From Podocnemis expansa (lineage: Eukaryota > Chordata > Testudines > Podocnemididae), in contig ML681989.1 in assembly GCA_007922195.1 (NCBI GenBank), forward strand, positions 50,467,893-50,531,892: DNA of 64,000 nt. The letters run 5' to 3'. The notes under the pieces were generated by a model that ran no database searches, was not told where the DNA came from, and worked only from the letters and a program-made list of their open reading frames with translations. Position numbers and translations under genes: made by a program. Of the stretch, positions 21,573 through 33,104 are shown in pieces (the first letter of the stretch is position 1; every line of letters starts with the position of its first letter).

Positions 21573-21821
21573 TTTGACTTCATCCTCCCTCTGTGTGCTG
21601 TTTCCTAGAGTTTGAATCCTTACAAATACTTGATTTGCTGTCGCAGTATGACCAGATCTCATGTCTTATACTCCCCTGCATTTATTTTCATCCAATTCTG
21701 TAAGTTCCTCCTCTTCAAAGCGTCTGACAAAGTGGGATTTTCTCCCACAAAAGCTCATGCGATCAATAAATCTGTTACTCTTTAAGTGCCACAAGACTCC
21801 TTGCTTTTAATGCATGCGGTT

Positions 21822-22600
21822 ACTCAAAAGTATTTCATAGGCTAAATATTAAATCCATTCTGTATAAGACTACTGCCTATTTTGAGCAAAACTAACATAC
21901 AGGTGAACTGGTCAGGTCTCCAGCTATGAGTTTGTCAGTTCTTAACTAATGCCTGCAGTTTTGGCAGGAGCTGGCACCTCATTTGCTATCATCACGCAAA
22001 CACAGTCTGTGAGTCCCCTCTGCTAACCAAAGCTGCATAATTTCCTTACATGTTCTAGCATTTTATTTAATTTGGGGACTGGTTTATTTAAGTTTGTGTT
22101 TGTACTGCTTGAGAGAGCCCTGCTCTAGTTTCCCCAATGCAGCTGCAGGAGCCAGAAATTCCTGAGTCTTTCATCTCAGCTAAGACCTTGGGCAATTCAC
22201 TTTGCCTCTCTGGCTTAGTTTTCTATGTGAAGAATGAAGATAGTGTTTGCTACTCCCCAGAGATGGTAAGGATTCATTAGTCAACTATTTTTTTTTTTAG
22301 AAATTGAAAGGGGAAGAACATCCTACAAAATGTTATATATTGTTTCCTTGGGACAGCACACATGCAGCAGTGCGTATACTTCAGAAGTTCAAGAAATGTA
22401 ACATCCAGGACACTAGATTCTTCACATCAGCATGATCTGGAAGCACTGAAGAGTGGATGCACATCCACAGAGGGGGAAGGGTAGGCAGAATGAAGCACTT
22501 TTTAATCTTCTAGTAGCTGGATATTGCAGTGCTGCAATTCCTAAGGGTGAATGAAGGAATAAAAACATGCTGAGGATAATTAGGGGAAGTAGTAGTGGCA
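21822..22600. other. No gene; probable MIR (minus) at about 22120-22290
   Basis: The stretch ACCTTGGGCAATTCACTTTG followed by CCTCTCTGGCTTAGTTTTCT is the complement of the MIR core. The rest is unassigned. Confidence 0.6.
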
Positions 22601-22852
22601 CACAGGGATTGTCATGAAGGTCGTTTCTTCACATCCAGCTAGACAGGTAGTGACCACAATCTGACCCTCCCAGTCCCATATACCTTCACCAACTCCGTTA
22701 GCGTGGACGGTGGGAGGGGCCTGAATGCATGGGATCAGCCCATCTCAAAGAAGGACAGTTACTGGTAAGTAACCCACCATTCTCCTTCGAGCGCTGCTCA
22801 CATCATTCACTTACAGTTGACTGCTAGCTGTACCCGTGGATGGTGGGAGGAG

Positions 22853-23149
22853 TTACAGTCTATCCACACTGAGTACAGCTCTGCCCAGAGCGGCATGATC
22901 TCTAGCCTGCAGGGTGATGGTGTAGTGCGTTGTGAAGGTATGAATCGACGACCACGTAGTGGCCCTGCAGATCTCTTGGATTAGGACCTTGACAAGGAAG
23001 GCTGTACAGGCAGCTTGGGCCGTCATAGAGTGGGCTCTTACTGTTCCAGGAAGGGGTGTTTTTGACCTTCCATAGCAATCCTTGATACAGTTCACAATCC
23101 ATTTAGAGATACACTGAGAGGATACTGGTAAACCTCTCAAGTTCGGCAA
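22853..23149 (-). pseudogene. DIRS tyrosine recombinase, C-terminal part
   Basis: Reads VSSQCISKWIVNCIKDCYG, then VRAHSMTAQAACTAF, EICRATTWSSIHTFTTHY. It matches the C-terminal half of DIRS recombinases: the HxxR box would be AHSTR in relatives but is AHSMT here, so the catalytic Arg is gone. The last Tyr (HTFTTHY) sits where the nucleophile is expected. It is separated from the N-terminal part by MITE I. Confidence 0.82.
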
Positions 23150-23198
23150 TCACTACAAACAGTTGGGGGGTCTTGCGAAATGGCCGGGTGCGCTCAAT

Positions 23199-23975
23199 GG
23201 GTATGGCCACACACACTTCTTATTTCGAAACAACAGGGGTTGTTTCGAAATAAGAAGTGCCATGGCCACACGACACACGGCCATTTCGAAACAAGCAAAC
23301 AGCTTGTTTCGAAATGGCCGTGGTCGTTTCAAAACACCTTAAACCTCATTTGATTTCGAAACAGGCTTGTGTTGAAACCAGAGGTTTCGAAACAGCCTTG
23401 TTCGGACATGTTGTTTCGGAACAAAGTGTTCCGAAACAACATGTGACCTTCCTCCCAGGGTGCTAAGCAGGAGCGTCGCGCCGGGGATTCCGGAGGCGTG
23501 GCTGGGGCATCCCCCGGCCACGCCTCCCACAGGAGCAGGGACGCCGGGGATTCCGGGCTGGCGCTCACTCCGGCCCCAGCAGCAGCGGGCTCCAGCCATG
23601 CGCCGGGGCCGCGTCCCCAGGTTTGGGGGCAGCGGGGGCTTTAAAGCCCCTGGGGTGAGGCACCCCCCCGCGCCTCTCCTGGCGGGTGCCTGCAGCCCTC
23701 TGCAGGCACCCTCCAGGTGAGGCGCGGTGCCTGCAGTCCCCTGCAGGCACCCATGGGGTGCAGCGCCCCTCTGCACTGCACCCTGTGGGTGCCTGCAGTC
23801 CCCTCCCCAGGCGAAATAGCAGGTCCACACTATGGACCTGCTATTTCGCTCCCTTATTTCGCAGACATAGTTTTTGTCCTGCGAAATAAGTTGTTTCGAA
23901 ATAACATGTTATTTTGAAACAGCTTGTTTCAAAACGTGTTGTTTCGAAACAAGCCTGCCCTGTGTAGACATAGCC
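23199..23975. mobile_element. TCGA-palindrome MITE I (TTTCGAAA type, GC-rich core)
   Basis: 777 bp, ends GGGTATGGCCACACACACTT and inverse CTGTGTAGACATAGCC, AAT on both sides (23196-23198, 23976-23978). The outer 250 bp on the left and 125 bp on the right carry TTTCGAAA words, nearly all CpG-intact. The centre (23460-23820) is GC-rich without them. It splits the DIRS recombinase. Confidence 0.85.
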
Positions 23976-24014
23976 AATGTAAGTTAGGAGTGCTCTCTTT
24001 ACATCCAGTGTATG

Positions 24015-24700
24015 TCACTTCCTCTGGTTCTGCGTAACCTGGGGATCTGGGTAAAAAACTGGCAAGCAAATTTCCTGGTTAAGGTGGAAAGGGGTGGCCA
24101 CATTAGAGAGGAAAGATGGGTAGTGACGCAAAACCACTTTATCCAGGCAGAACCTCGTGTATGGGGGTTCTGAGGAGAGGGCTTTCAACTCCGAAACCTT
24201 TCTAGCAGAGGTGATTGCTACTAAGAAGGCCACCTTCCAGGACAAGACCAGGAGGGTGGCTGAGTCCAAAGGTTCGTAGGGCAGCTCTGTCATTGCCCGG
24301 AGGATGATATTCAGGTCCCAAGGCGGGGTGGGCTTACGAGGTTGGGGAAAATGTCTCTCCACCCCTTTTAGGAATCTGACGGAGGTGAGATGGGAGAAAA
24401 CTGATTGCCTATCCACACTCTCGTGGAGAGCTGAGATTGCCACTAAATGGACTCTCAATGAGGAAGAAAAAAGTCCTCCTTCCCTTAGGTCTAGCAGATA
24501 GTCGTGAATCAGGTATAGGGTCCACACCCTTGTCCCGAGCCGAAATGGAGAATCACTTCCATTTGGCTGTGTGTGTGGACCTGGTGGATGGTCTTCTGCT
24601 ACCAACCAGGACATTCTTAACCCTGTCTGAGCAGATCCTCTCCTGCTCACTGAGCCAGAGAGCGTCCAGGCCATCAGGTGTAGGTGGCCCGGGTCTGGGT
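24015..24700 (-). pseudogene. DIRS tyrosine recombinase, N-terminal and Arg I part
   Basis: Open frame with LYLIHDYLLDLREGGLFSSS, then VERHFPQPRKPTPPWDLNII, LSWKVAFLVAITSARKVSEL and FLSNVATPFHLNQEICLPVF. SARKVSEL holds the first catalytic Arg of tyrosine recombinases. The reading frame extends back into the RNase H-recombinase spacer (KIDRDGANIILIVLNWPRQH, up to 25001). This enzyme joins the circular DIRS DNA into the genome. The other catalytic residues lie past MITE I. Confidence 0.87.
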
Positions 24701-25084
24701 ACCGAAGGCGCCCCGAGTCCTGCATCAAGAGGTCCGCCCATGGTGAGAGGCAGAGTGGGATCTCTATGGACATGTCCTGCAGGAGTGGGAACCAGTGCTG
24801 TCTGGGCCAGTTCAGAACTATTAGTATTATGTTTGCCCCATCCCTGTCAATTTTCAGGAGAACACTCTGTATCAGGGAACCGGTGGGAAGGCATACATTG
24901 GGGCCCCAACTGATTGATGATGAATGCGTCGGTGAGGGACCCCTCCTCCCAGCCCCTGAGGGAGCAGAACTGGGGGCTCTTGTGATTCTGTCATATTGCA
25001 AACAAGTCTATCTGGGGGAGACCCCATTTGTCTACCAGGAGGGAGAACACCTTTTTGTGAAGGGATCACTTGTGGTTCACTAGC

Positions 25085-25724
25085 AGTTTTCTGCTTAGTG
25101 AGTCTGCTAGCCTGTTGTCCACCCTGAGTAGGTTGGAGGCCACTGGGATGAAGTTGTGTCATATGGCCAATTCCCAGAGTTTGCGCACCTTCTTGCAAAG
25201 TGGTGTAGAACGGAGCTCCCCTTGCTGATTCATGTAGAACACGGCCGTGGTATTGTCCATGAGGATCTGGACCGACCTGCCCCATATCTTGTCTAGGAAG
25301 GTCAAGCAGGCTAGCCTGATGGCCCTTAGTTCCTTCATGTTTATGTGGAGAGGACCTTCTGTGTGGGACCAGAGCCCCAGAGTGAAGAGTCCCCCAGAAA
25401 TGTGGGCCCCCCCATCCTGTGTTCGAGGCATCCGTTATTAAGATCGCTGAGGGTCTGAGGTCTTTGAAGGGAATGCCCCCCATGGCAAAATGGGGATCCC
25501 TCCATACCTGAAGTGTCCCCAGAGTATCCTGGGAGACAGACAGTACCTTGTTCAGGAAGTCCCTCCATATGTGGAACACCATGGAAAGCCAGATTTGGAA
25601 AGGCTTCATCCTCAGGTGCACCGTCTGGATCACTGATGTGGAGGCTGACATATGACCGATGAGCTGCAGGCACCGTTGGGCCGTGGTCGCGGGGGACATT
25701 TGCAGCTCTGTAATGATGGTACAA
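25085..25724 (-). pseudogene. DIRS RNase H domain, frameshifted
   Basis: In one frame: ILITDASNTGWGG with the first catalytic Asp. After a frameshift near 25400: HINMKELRAIRLACLTFLD with the Glu, MDNTTAVFYMNQQGE with the second Asp. After a TGA near 25156: VDNRLADSLSRK with the last Asp. All four acidic positions are visible across the broken frames. The domain removes RNA from the RNA-DNA hybrid. Confidence 0.87.
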
Positions 25725-25839
25725 ATGGACTGAAATCTGGAGCGGGGTAAAAAGGCTAACTGCTTGTGGGCATCTAGACGCGCCCCTATAACTCTATCTT
25801 TTGGGATGGGCAGAGCTTTGATTTTTCTTGGTTTATATG

Positions 25840-26833
25840 TGTGACCCGGGCCTCCTGGGATAACCTTCTGAATGTGCCAAAATCAAGGCAAGCTGCAAAA
25901 CCAGGGGCCAAACACCCAAACCACTGACGAGTGGTACTTAAACCAATCTCCCAGTTAGTAACAAAACATGCTTCTGACTAACCACACTGGTCATCACCAA
26001 GCATAATAAAATAGAAACAGCCCCCTTTCTGCACATCAGATCCGATGGTCCCCTATAGCCACTGGGTCTCTTTAAGAAATAGGTTCTCCTGACCCCAAAG
26101 GGCCAGCCACATCACCCAGAACAATACAGCTTTGGATCTTACCCAAAATACCACGCTGCCAGCCAATTCTTTAGTAACTACAACTAAAAGTTTAATATAA
26201 AAAGAAAACAAGCTACATATGAGAGGGTCAAGTGAATCACATACATACAAATGATTTAGAGTCCATAGAAAACAAATCCTTGAAGGTCCTGCAGCTTGCA
26301 GATTAGTCCCACTCCTCTGGTGTGCACCCAGCAGCAGCAGCAGCAGCTGGGTGTGTCTCAGTCCTTTGTTCAGTCCCACAAGAATAGTTTCAGAGGCAGG
26401 TGCTGGTTGCAGATAGACCAGAGACTAAAGACAAAATGGAGAATGGGCGATGGCCTTTTATCTCAGAGTCCTTGCCAGCTCAAAATGAAGGTGGGCCACA
26501 TGGTCAGTCTGGGTAACTGGTCAAACAGGTTTCCTCTTGGGCCTACTGTAGCTGGGAGTCCCCTCCTGATGGGCCATTAACAGGACAATGATTTGCAGAG
26601 GCCGGTCTAGGATTGCCTCAGCTCAAACAACTTGGAACATACATAAGACAAACAAGATTCCTAGATTCTATTACAAATATGATACCTACATATAAATCAT
26701 ATAATCCTTCCTAGCATGTTACAATCTTTCTATTGATACTAAACATGGCATATCACATATGGAGTATTGCAAATATGAAATATCAATATGAAAAATAATT
26801 GTACACAGTCCCCTAGACCCAGACAGCATCACA
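25840..26833. mobile_element. Solo LTR of an endogenous retrovirus, inside the DIRS RT
   Basis: 994 bp starting TGTGACCCGGG and ending GCATCACA, with an exact 5-bp duplication ATATG (25835-25839, 26834-26838). The flanks join back into continuous DIRS RT coding sequence when it is removed. Terminal TGTGA/TCACA and a 5-bp duplication fit a retroviral-type LTR; no internal viral genes are present. A CAG run lies at 26328-26346. The class within ERVs is not decided. Confidence 0.8.
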
Positions 26834-26849
26834 ATATGGAGGCCCAGAT

Positions 26850-27680
26850 AGTTGCAGAGCCTCACTACTGGTTCAACGTGGAGCTCTACTTGGGAGCTTG
26901 ATTCCCCAACTATTAACCAGTCGTCTAGACAGGGGTAAATTCTTCTGCCCCATCTGCAAAAAAGCAGCGACTGGCACCATGCACTTCATGAACATGCTGG
27001 GGGCCAGGGAGAGCCCGAAAGGGAGACACGTGAACAGAAAGTGGTCGTTTGTCACGATGAACTCAGGAACCGCCTGCGGTGGGGCCTTATGGCTATGTGA
27101 AAGTAGCCGTCTTTCAGATTGAGGGCTGCGAACCAATCCCCAGAAGACAGAGACGGGAGGATCTGTGATAAACCATGCAGAACTTTATTCTCCTTACGTG
27201 TTTGTTTAAGGCTCTGAGATCTAGAATGGGTTGAAGGTCTCCATTGGATTTCGGGACCAGGAAGTATCGGGAGTAAAACCCTTTTCCCCACTCGCAGTTG
27301 GGAACCTTTTCTATGGCCCGGAGGGAGAGGAGTTTCTGGTATTCGATCTTGAGGAGGTAGGACAGTTCCTGGTTTCCAAGGGATGAACAAGGGGGCGGTT
27401 TTCTGTTCCGAGGAATCTAAAGAAACTGAATATGATACCCCTCCGCAACCATCTTGAGGACCCACTGGTTGGATGTGGTGTTGGCCCAGTGGCGTGTGAA
27501 GCGGTGTAAGCGATTGGGGACCGGTTGAGTCGTGGGTTCACTGGACATATAGTAACCGTCAAAAACGCTGTTTCTTCCACGATGAGTGTTCGGAGGCCTG
27601 CCCACGCCTACCCAATTGGGGAATGTGGGACTTCTCACTCTTTCCCGAACAGACCTTGTCCTTGTCCATGTCCCCAACAT
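26850..27680 (-). pseudogene. DIRS reverse transcriptase, fragmented
   Basis: In order: NQWVLKMVAEGYHIQF (27450 region), DWFAALNLKDGYFHIAIRPH with the motif A Asp (near 27110), PEFIVTNDHFLFTCLPFGLS and LAPSMFMKCMVPVAAFL (motif B region), then in a shifted frame IYPCLDDWLIVGESSS with the motif C Asp pair (near 26930; relatives have YLDD, here CLDD). At least two frameshifts, one near 26960. RT continues past the LTR at 25835 with KIKALPIPKDRVIGARLD. Confidence 0.87.
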
Positions 27681-27839
27681 GGTGCTGGTGAAAGAGGAGG
27701 GACCTCGGGAATGTACTCTGCAGTTGAATCTGTTGTTTTAACTGCTGAAGTCGTTGGAGGAGTTGATGGGGTTTTAGAGAGTGTCTGTTAGGTAGTGGTG
27801 TGTAAATTCCCAGCAACTGGAACGTGGCTCTTGAGTGTT

Positions 27840-29372
27840 TCATGCTATGGAGCTTTGCATCCGTGGACTTGGTGAAGAGGTCAGGTCCTTCCAGAGGTTA
27901 AAGATATACCTTGTCATAAGGGCTGAGTGGTTTGCTATGTGCAGCTGAAGGGCTGCTGTGGAGTAAACCTTCCTGCCAAGCAGTTCAAGTTTCCTCGCCT
28001 CGTTATTCTTAGGGGTGGAACCCGGTTGACCTTCCCTCTCTTTCTGGTTCACAGCGTCAACGACCAGCAACCCCGGAGTGGGGTGCTGAAAGAGAAAGGA
28101 GAACTTGTCCTGAGGGATGTGGTACTTATGGTCCACGATGCTGGATACTGGCAGGATCGAGGCTGGGGTTTGCCAGCAGGATTTGACAATGCTGTATACC
28201 CCCTTCATGGAGCGGTACAGACATCTTAGCAGGTGGAGTCCTCTGGCTGAAGTCGAAGAGGGTGTTCATCTCCTCTTGGACAACCCTGAGCTCCAGGTTC
28301 AGGTTTGCTGCCATGCGGCATAGCAACTCCTGGTGGGCACAAGAGTCCTTGTTACAGTCAATTAGTCTCTGAAAGGTGTATTTGTCGGACAAAGAGGAAG
28401 AATGGGCCCACGATCTACTCCGACGTGTGGAGTCGAGATTGGGTTCATCATCAGACGTTGGAGTCCATGGTCTGTGAGGGGGACCGGACAGAGCAGTGCC
28501 ATGAGACTAAGGTGTCACTGGCAGCCATGTCCAGCCAGTCATGTGACCAGTCATTAAAAGACACTCCGCCCTCCAGATGGTGAGGAGGGGAATGGCCTAG
28601 ACCATGTTGTGGTGCGGTACCTAAAGGGGAGGGCCCCACTGGTTCATTTCTTCTGTGGTGCTGGTATGAGGACCAGAGAACGCGGCTGCGCCAACATGGA
28701 AGCCTGCAGCATTGGTGGTGCCGCTGGTGGTGCCACCTTGGTTTCAACACTGGGTTGTTTTGGCAACCAAGGTGTTCGGCGCCCTGATGGTACCGACAGG
28801 GGCTTTGATCGAGACTTTAGGCTCGGCACCAGAGATCAGTCCCAGGGTTTCGGCACCCGGGCTGATGAGTGAGCCAGTGGAGCACACGGGGCTCGGTCAG
28901 CATCAGAGGCTTGTGCACTGCTCCCGGCAAGGGATCAGAGGTGCAGCTCTCTGTCCTTGCAAGTCCTCCTTTTGAAGGACTGGCAGAGGGGGCAGCTCTT
29001 GGCAAGATGGGACTCACTGAGGCATGTGAGACATTTATTGTGTGGCTTGTCAAGCAGGAAAGCTTTGCAGCATCCTAGGCATGGCTTGAAACCGGGCATC
29101 TTGAATTTCATGGTAGAAGACAGGCACTTGCTTCTGCAAGTTTCTTGGCTGATCCAAAACTGTCGCTGAGGGCAGAAAAAGGAACTGGGAGGGTCAGGGT
29201 CATGGTCACGGTCACCTATATAGCCGTGGTTGCGGCATGGAGGGGGTGTTGGCCGCATGCCCTGACCTGACAGGCTAAGGCTGAAGACCTTCCGAGCTAC
29301 TGTGCACTGCGGCACATAGATACCTGTAGCTGAATGATGTGAGCAGCGCTCAAAAGAGAAGAAAACATTCAA
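27840..29372 (-). pseudogene. DIRS gag-like region, broken
   Basis: First segment (29372-28935) ends in a Cys-rich patch, CLGCCKAFLLDKPHNKCLTC and CPLCQSF, similar to the Cys patch of DIRS gag proteins. Later segments (28392-27840) carry SDKYTFQRLIDCNKDSC and, in another frame, CWQTPASILPV, VDHKYHIPQDKFSFLF, LLVVDAVNQ, GQPGSTPKNNEARKLELLGR and KVYSTAALQLHIANHSAL, which are the conserved blocks of DIRS gag. Frame changes occur between segments. The role would be packaging the element's RNA. Confidence 0.8.
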
Positions 29373-29400
29373 CAGACATGAGGATTCTGTTGGATCTTTA

Positions 29401-32400
29401 AGTTGCTGCTGCCTGCTGTTAAGAAAGTTGTTGCTCCTATATGAATTAGTCTCTTTATAATGTTTGTAACAATAATACCCTTTCTTTACAATGTTGGTAA
29501 TGTCTGTGCAGGTCCATTTCTGTCATTAAAAGAGCTTGTTTGTTTGGTTTTTTTAATAGTTTTGCTATAGAATATTATGTAAAGGAATCACTTACGAGCC
29601 CAGTCAGCCACTCACTTCTTACCGTTGTAGGGTCTACTCACAGTACAATCCTATTCCTCATTGTATTCCAAAAGAAAAGAAGTTATATATCAAGGCCAAG
29701 GTTTCAAACAACAACAAAAGTGGATGACTAAATCGAAGAGCCTTAATCCATACATTGGCATCTAATTAGTGACTTTCTTTTCAAAAGGGCTAAATCCCCC
29801 TTAGTTCTGCTGATTTAATCTCCCAGTTCCCCTCTTCCTTCACATCAACTCGCCTCTGTACATGGTCTACTACTGTGGTAGTACTATTGACATACTCTTG
29901 TTCCCTAAAAAATTCCTCCCCTGCTTCTTGCATGCAAGAGTGTGAGTAGGGAAAAAGTATCCTTTTAGCCTCCCCTAATATTTTTGCCAAGCAATACAAA
30001 AAAAGGTCAGATCCAACCAAGAATATCTTCCATTGTGCTGAATATTTTTCTTCCTTTTGATTCATCTGTGGGCCAAAGGCTAATACAAGGCCTATGTACC
30101 ACTTAAGTTCCACTTAAAATCCTCAAAATATGGTGCAAGTAGGAGTCACGTGGCACATAAGCCTCATGTTGGCCCTCCAGATCTCAGTGAATATCAATTG
30201 GTAATGCACAGTTCTGGTTCACAGCATCAATGACCAGCAACCCCAGAGTGGGGTGCTGAAAGTTGAGCCTTTAATTTGGCTTATTAGACTCCGAGGCTGC
30301 TCACCGTTCAGTCCCTTCTCTCCATGCCTGGCCCCTTCAGTGACTGCAGAGTAATATCTTGTATCCTTCTGAGATCCACTCACTGGAGGACTTAACAGCC
30401 AGAGTGACAATGTTCAGGTTCCTTAAATATGAGTATTGAGACTGAAAATTCAGGTGACTGACATAGCTACAACAACGCTGCATGCAAGCTGGAAAAGGTG
30501 TGAGATAAGGAGTGGGATCATCTAAAGAAACAAGAATCACAGGTCACTGGAAGCAGGAGAGCCCTCACATCAGTAAGTTCATCACTGTAATCACAAGAGA
30601 ATGGAAAGCTATTTTAGGAAAGATATTTAGTCTATTTGGCAAAAGGGCCAAATTCATTCATAGTATAACTTTACTGAGACCAGTGGAGTTACACCAGAGT
30701 TGGATTTGGCCAAGTGGAATTAAATCACTGGTTCCAATGCATAACACTAATAAGAAATAATGAAAAAAAATCCCCCTTTTTTTTAAAGGTGGGAGGAATG
30801 ATTTCCTTAAAATTCCAGGGTAAGCTATTTTTTGGTAAAATCCACAGCTATGTTGATTAGCTTCACTCTGGTTGCTAAGCAGCATGGTCTTTTGTCTATA
30901 GCTATGCAGTGTTTTGAAGTTGACTGCATAAGAATCAAATTAAAACAAACTTCTATATTAAAAATAAATCTGGGCCCTTCCTCAGCTACACAGAACCAAA
31001 ATCTGTCTCCTTGACTGTTGCCTTTAAAAAACCCAAAAAACCAGCAAACACCCGAGACCATTTTTGAAAAAACTGTGAAGAATTTAATCTGATAATTTGT
31101 ATTTTAAGGATGTTCTGTGCCCAACAGAGAAGCCAGAATGAGGCACAAGCTGTGTAAGTGCAACTCAATATTCATTTGCTGTATCCCTAACTGGCTTTTT
31201 TTTTTAAACTCCTAAATTCAGAAATATTTACAAGTTTGCTAATGTTACTTTTCAGCCAGACGTAGTTTGGCTTTTCCAGTTTACCTAAATGAACTTCAGA
31301 AACCTATCCTACACTGCATCAGAAACTGCATACTTAAATAATGTATGGTTGTATAACTGCTGAAGGCAAAACCATATGACTCTGGTTTTCAAAATCATGC
31401 ATTTGTAGATGCAGAATTTGTAGCAAAATTAAGCTCACTGAACCTTTGATTTCAATACAGGCAGCTGTCTTTTAAGATCAGGAGTCCAGTAGGAAATAGC
31501 TTTTGGATCAAGAAATGGGAAGAGAAAATGATATTTTGTGAAATCTGTGATAATTCATGAGCTTAGTGATATCTAAAATACTTATTTATTCATAACAAAG
31601 AAAAGAAAGTACTTTCATGTTTTGATACAAGAGAAGAACTTAAGCCTGGCTGTATAAATATGGGATGGTTGGTAAAACCTAGCACATCCCACAAACTACC
31701 ATGAATTTGCCCTTTCTTCATTATTCTGTGTTTGAGTTGTCTCTTCAAAACACACACAAATGCACACTTTGACAGCATGACTGTATAGGTTAAAAGAAAA
31801 ATACTCAAACCCTTAAAGAGGCCAATTTCCCTTCTGGTGGCTAGACCATAGGTTTAATTCTTGATTCACAAAGGAAGCACCAAAAGGAAATGCTCTTTGC
31901 TCACGAGCATACTCAAGAAAACATCCATATCCAGAAAAGGGACATGGGAAAACAACTTGTTTAACATTGAAACTCCTTTTTACACTGACCTCAAGAGGAA
32001 AAGGAGAGAATTAATCATCCCCACAGATAATTTCACTGTTCTAGAAAGCCACCAGAGAAGTCTGCCAAGCCCCAAGAAGAAGATAGTTAGAGATTTTAAT
32101 TCCTTTTCTGGCATTCTAAGTTACCTGGGACCACAGACATTAGTCCAGCCTTTCAGGAAACATATGCCAAGGAAGAGACTCTGAATTTGTACTCTTCAGG
32201 CCACAGAAGGCTCAGGATCCTTTCTACATACTTAACAAGAGGCCAAATTCTGCTCTTAGTCACATCAGCAGAATTTAGCTCTAAGATTTTGATGTGATTT
32301 AGGCAGATTGGTAAGCTATGCAGCCATGTTATGGGTAACATCCAAATAGGATTCTGCCTTTCCAAAAACCCGAGGATCTTGGTGAATCTCGCAATTATGG

Positions 32401-33100
32401 GGGGAGAAAACTGGAGCAACAGAAAGAGCGGGGTGAACACCAAAGGAAGAGAATAAGGAGGAGCTGATACTTATTTAACAACTAAATAACAAAAATCTCA
32501 CTGCCAGCTAGGGAAAAATAAATTATTTCACAGTGCATGACGCACTATTGTTGATTCAGACTCCCTAGGTTAGCAGTAACAACAGAGATTCAGGTCTTTT
32601 CCAGGGAATTAAAGACTACCTGGGAGCATGGACAACCAGAGGTGAAGCAGCAGACCATTAACCTCAGCCAGTCATGAATTCCTTAAGAAATGCCATGTGC
32701 TTCACTTATTAATCACCATTACCCTAATCCCCTCCCTTTTATTTGCATAAAAAAAGTTTTCTCTTGGTGGTTTTTTCTATAGCACTATCACTGTGTCTCC
32801 AGGGGGGAGTGAAACTGACCGGTGCTGCTCAAAGACCTGGGGATTTCTAGGCCCAGGGAAGTCACACAGCCAGGCAAGCAGCCATACTTCATAAACAATG
32901 CTTGAGTCTTAACTGTTTTGCAGCAGCCAGTAATCAGGAAATATTCCTTCATATATATGCTAAACAAACACCTGCCTTCCAAAATGGGTCATCTGTAGGG
33001 TGGGCAAAGTCTTCTGCTTTTATACAGTTTAATTCATTTTGAGTGGAAAAAAAAGTTTGTGAGCCAGATAACATGTTTAAGGATGCAGTACAGGAGGAGA
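29401..33100. other. No gene seen in 3.7 kb, except a 51-bp DIRS gag scrap
   Basis: AT-rich sequence. Positions 30212-30262 repeat 28042-28092 (48 of 51 identical), a scrap of DIRS gag. No other transposon ends or domains recognised. Confidence 0.5.
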
Positions 33101-33104
33101 CAAG

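Larger units (their letters stand above)
19171..21821 (+). mobile_element. PLE (copy 4), with target duplication
   Basis: The duplicated target is AATGCATGCAGGTT (19171-19184) and AATGCATGCGGTT (21809-21821). Inside, the element opens with an inverted copy of its own 3' end (AAAGGGGCAGACGTGTTAGT to GACTAACAGAT, 19185-19257), then enters RT coding sequence at IIIKDADKG. It continues through RT, linker, GIY-YIG, 3' UTR and the terminal words (AAGTGCCACAAGACTCCTTG). A hAT element sits in the RT. It is the most complete PLE here but is 5'-truncated and has two frameshifts after the RT. Confidence 0.92.
22640..29400 (-). mobile_element. DIRS-type retrotransposon, nearly complete, decayed
   Basis: On the minus strand in order: gag-like frames (29372-27840), RT (27680-25750), RNase H (25724-25090), tyrosine recombinase (24700-22853). 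This order, with a tyrosine recombinase in place of integrase, defines DIRS. A 21-bp exact inverted match lies at both ends (22789-22809 and 29331-29351, core GAGCGCTGCTCACATCATTC). Next to the left one is GGTTACTTACCAGTAACTG in complement, a terminal word of amniote DIRS elements as I recall them. A 1-kb LTR and a 777-bp MITE interrupt it. Outer limits are approximate. Confidence 0.88.

Noticed and set aside
22340..22400. Possible U6-like small RNA (GGGACAGCACACATGC)
   Set aside because: Only a short word matches; the rest of U6 is absent.
27417..29372. Several overlapping plus-strand frames in the DIRS gag and RT area
   Set aside because: They are shadows of the minus-strand coding sequence and show no domain of their own.
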